Origin: Streptomyces scopuliridis RB72
GTDB taxonomy: Bacteria > Actinomycetota > Actinomycetes > Streptomycetales > Streptomycetaceae
DNA: 64,000 nucleotides
Assembly (NCBI RefSeq): GCF_000718095.1
Contig: NZ_JOEI01000017.1
Location: forward strand, 130,840 to 194,839
Direction: 5' to 3'
The position numbers were made by a program, and so were the translations under genes. This document shows, piece after piece, positions 62,286 to 64,000 of this stretch. Position 1 is the stretch's first letter. Each line of letters opens with the position of its first letter. The notes under the pieces were generated by a model that saw nothing but the letters and a program-made list of their open reading frames with translations, searched no databases and was not told where the DNA came from.

Positions 62286-62651
62286 ATGTCCCACGCACAG
62301 GACGCGGACCCGGCGGCCCAGGCCCACGCGGCCCCGCCCCGCCCCGCCCCGCCGCGGGAGCCGTGTCGGGCCAACCCTCGCGGTCGTCCTGCGTCGGCGG
62401 GCGACCTCCCCGTACATCCCATACGGGAACACGTCCTGGCAGCCGCGCAGTTCACGGACTCCCTGCGCGTCGCCTTGTGGTGCATGGCCGGGCTCAGCGC
62501 CGGACTGGCACTGCTGGTCCACCAGTTGCTCCGGCACCGGCGCGCCCGCCGCGGCACGTCACCACGGCCGCATCTTCAGCCACCGCCGGCAAAGCAACCG
62601 CCACCCCGATCCGACTTTCCTTGGCCCGCCTTGACCGCAGAGCACCCTTGA
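62286..62651 (+). CDS. Short single-helix membrane protein, possible remnant transporter
   Basis: 121 residues from the ATG at 62286. A Pro/Ala-rich N-terminus, then VLAAAQFTDSLRVALWCMAGLSAGLALLVHQLLRHRRARR and a Pro-rich tail. The segment AAAQFTDSLRVALWCMAGLSAG resembles the last helix of DHA2-type drug efflux (MFS) proteins, commonly AAxxAFxDGxRxA. A large internal deletion could have joined the start and end of such a transporter. It is divergent from a TetR gene, the usual place for an efflux pump. If so it is not functional as a pump. It starts the unit with the FMN reductase. Confidence 0.5.
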   Translation: MSHAQDADPAAQAHAAPPRPAPPREPCRANPRGRPASAGDLPVHPIREHVLAAAQFTDSLRVALWCMAGLSAGLALLVHQLLRHRRARRGTSPRPHLQPPPAKQPPPRSDFPWPALTAEHP

Positions 62652-62662
62652 GGAGCAACGCC

Positions 62663-63274
62663 ATGTCCACCCGGTCCACCCGGTCCACTCAGCCGACCGA
62701 CCCGATACGGCTCGTCGTCATCATCGGCAGCACCCGCGAAGGCCGCCTCGGCCCCACCGTGGGCCACTGGTTCGCGGCCCTGGCCGCCGGCCACGGCAGC
62801 ACCGAGGTCGACCTCATCGACCTCGCCGACACCGAACTCCCCGCCGTCCACCCCGACTGGGGTACGGAACCCACCCCGGCCCTGGCCGAGCTGTCCGCCC
62901 GTCTCGGCGCGGCCGACGCGTTCGTCGTCGTGACACCCGAGTACAACCACAGCTTCCCGGCGGTCCTGAAGCACTTCATCGATCTCCACCGCGAGGAGTG
63001 GCAGGCCAAGCCGGTCGGCTTCGTCTCGTACGGGGGCGTGGGCGGCGGGCTGCGCAGCGTCGAGCAACTGCGGCTGGTCTTCGCCGAGCTGCACAGCACG
63101 ACGGTGCGCGAGACCGTCAGCTTCCACAAGGTCACGAGCGACGTCTTCGCCCCTGACGGCACGGCCCACGACCCGGAGGGCGCCGCCGGAGCCGCCAAGG
63201 CGATGCTCGACCAGCTCGACTGGTGGGCACGCGCGCTGCGAACGGCACGGGCGGAGCATCCGTACAGCGTCTAG
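62663..63274 (+). CDS. NAD(P)H-dependent FMN reductase
   Basis: 203 residues from the ATG at 62663, with GAGGAG seven bases upstream. Flavodoxin-like fold with the FMN phosphate loop IIGSTREGRLGPTVGHW (about 19-35) and VVVTPEYNHSFPAVLKHFID (about 92-111), the SsuE/ArsH/WrbA-like reductase signature. It reduces FMN or quinones with NAD(P)H in the cytoplasm. It follows the short membrane gene after 11 bases, so it is probably controlled by the TetR. It overlaps the convergent GNAT stop by four bases. Confidence 0.88.
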   Translation: MSTRSTRSTQPTDPIRLVVIIGSTREGRLGPTVGHWFAALAAGHGSTEVDLIDLADTELPAVHPDWGTEPTPALAELSARLGAADAFVVVTPEYNHSFPAVLKHFIDLHREEWQAKPVGFVSYGGVGGGLRSVEQLRLVFAELHSTTVRETVSFHKVTSDVFAPDGTAHDPEGAAGAAKAMLDQLDWWARALRTARAEHPYSV

Positions 63275-63837
63275 GGGCGGTTGATCGCCAGCTCCAGATC
63301 CCGTCCGGGGGCCACCGAGGGACTCCCCTCCAACGCCAGAGACTTGCCGGTCGGTACGAATCCCAGCTTGCGGTAGGCGGCTCGTGCCCGCGGATTCCCC
63401 TCGTGGACATGGAGCCGCACCCGCGCGAGCCATGGCTCCTCCAGCGACCACGCCCAGTCGAGAGCGGCGTCGACCAGCGCCCCGAGCAGCCCGGTACCCC
63501 GCTGCTCGGGGCGTACGAACACCCCGACGAGATGCCCCTGCGCCCGCTCGGACGTGGCCCCCAGGAAGTCCATGTCGCCGGCCTCCTCGATCAGCAGCGT
63601 CACCGTGCCCGACCATGTCCCGTCCGGCGCCTCGGCGATGAACTGCCCCGAACGGGTCCTGTGCCGGGGGGAGGACCCGACCGCCCGCTCCTGCCAGAAG
63701 GAATCGGGCTGCTCCAGGGCTTCTTCGTACGTCTCCAGGAAGGCCACCGGCGCGGCCGGATCCTGGAGCGAGGCGAGGCGGATGTCCTTGGCCTTGGCCC
63801 ATTCGTCGGGCTGTACGGCGCGAATCACGTGGTCCAT
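63271..63837 (-). CDS. GNAT-family N-acetyltransferase
   Basis: 188 residues from the ATG at 63837, behind GGAGG eight bases upstream. The acetyl-CoA binding motif is LVGVFVRPEQRGTGLLGALVDAAL (about 105-128), then VRLHVHEGNPRARAAYRKLGFVPTG, the classic ending of RimI/PhnO-like acetyltransferases. The substrate is unknown. Its stop is shared with the convergent FMN reductase end. The rRNA terminator is 74 bases upstream on the same strand. Confidence 0.85.
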   Translation of the reverse strand: MDHVIRAVQPDEWAKAKDIRLASLQDPAAPVAFLETYEEALEQPDSFWQERAVGSSPRHRTRSGQFIAEAPDGTWSGTVTLLIEEAGDMDFLGATSERAQGHLVGVFVRPEQRGTGLLGALVDAALDWAWSLEEPWLARVRLHVHEGNPRARAAYRKLGFVPTGKSLALEGSPSVAPGRDLELAINRP

Positions 63838-63910
63838 CCACCGATCCTCCGCGCCGCGCGCCCTCACGCGCAAACGAAATATCACCCGTAGAAACCCCAT
63901 AGAACGCAGA

Positions 63911-63940
63911 AATGCCCCGCACCAGAAGGTGCGGGGCATT
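63911..63940 (-). terminator. Terminator of the rRNA operon
   Basis: A perfect 13-base stem, AATGCCCCGCACC (63911-63923) with GGTGCGGGGCATT (63928-63940), and a four-base loop, 12 bases past the end of the 5S rRNA. Confidence 0.92.
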
Positions 63941-63952
63941 CCCACAATAATT

Positions 63953-64000
63953 GTTCGGCGGCGTCCTACTCTCCCACAGGGTCCCCCCTGCAGTACCATC
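63953..64000 (-). rRNA. rrf: 5S ribosomal RNA, 3' part
   Basis: The reverse complement reads GATGGTACTGCAGGGGGGAC, then CCTGTGGGAGAGTAGGACGCCGCCGAAC, the conserved 3' end of actinomycete 5S rRNA (helix V and the closing strand). The rest of the gene and the 23S/16S genes lie beyond the right edge. Transcribed leftwards. Confidence 0.95.

Noticed and set aside
63953..64000. tRNA gene at the right edge
   Set aside because: The sequence matches the 3' end of 5S rRNA followed by a terminator; no cloverleaf or CCA end.

Overview
The window is about 72% GC, with dense short-spaced operons, start/stop overlaps (ATGA, GTGA), many GTG starts and a rare TTA codon. Its gene set is typical of Streptomyces: devA/devB, rsiG, nur, glnR, mshD, csoR and the pst operon. 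From memory, the gene order matches the chromosomal core around SCO4190 down to about SCO4120 of S. coelicolor, read in reverse. This is chromosomal DNA. It ends in a partial 5S rRNA gene on the minus strand, the tail of an rrn operon.

Layout. 0-9.7 kb: a phosphotransferase, the developmental pair devB-devA with an operator-like half-site array, an Eis-like acetyltransferase whose 3' end lies in a MITE-like inverted repeat, an asparaginase, the c-di-GMP-binding anti-sigma RsiG, dtd, a YgfZ-like protein, the nickel regulator Nur and a nitrobindin. 9.7-18.5 kb: three overlapping, apparently paralogous membrane-anchored genes, a DsrE protein, a rhodanese/SseC pair behind a leaderless cysteine-containing leader peptide, an LmeA-like lipid-binding protein, a multi-pass membrane protein and an alpha/beta hydrolase open in frame into a MoaD/ThiS protein. 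18.7-25.3 kb: a tiny coupled uORF and glnR, a LacI regulator, an HtrA-type protease with a CssRS-like two-component system, and a Tat-exported phospholipase C-like protein. 25.4-31.9 kb: an unknown gene with a TTA codon, an SDR remnant, a secreted 5'-nucleotidase, mshD and a GntR/ABC operon. 32-42.4 kb: a phosphate island with ppk, a CHAD protein, a NUDIX hydrolase, pstSCAB behind a PHO box, pit and a DUF47 gene. 42.5-49.2 kb: csoR with its operator, lipoproteins, a berberine-bridge-type oxidase, a Lys/Ala/Thr-repeat surface protein with a sortase, and a PAP2 phosphatase.

49.4-61.5 kb is the most unusual part. A plus-strand operon (VirB2-like two-helix protein, VirB8/TcpC-like protein, VirB6-like membrane protein, SCO6880-type protein, VirB4-like ATPase, TraG/VirD4-like protein) resembles a type IV secretion system, but no relaxase, integrase or replication gene is visible. 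The coupling-protein homologue lacks a P-loop. Divergent from it are a WXG100-like helical protein, a DUF1023 alpha/beta hydrolase, a coupled lower-GC lipoprotein and an SLT+NlpC/P60 wall hydrolase. This looks like a resident chromosomal secretion or envelope machine with its own wall hydrolase and possible effector/immunity genes, rather than a conjugative element.

61.5-64 kb: a TetR regulator with palindromic operators, a short divergent membrane protein that may be a remnant transporter, an FMN reductase, a GNAT acetyltransferase, and the 5S rRNA end with its terminator.
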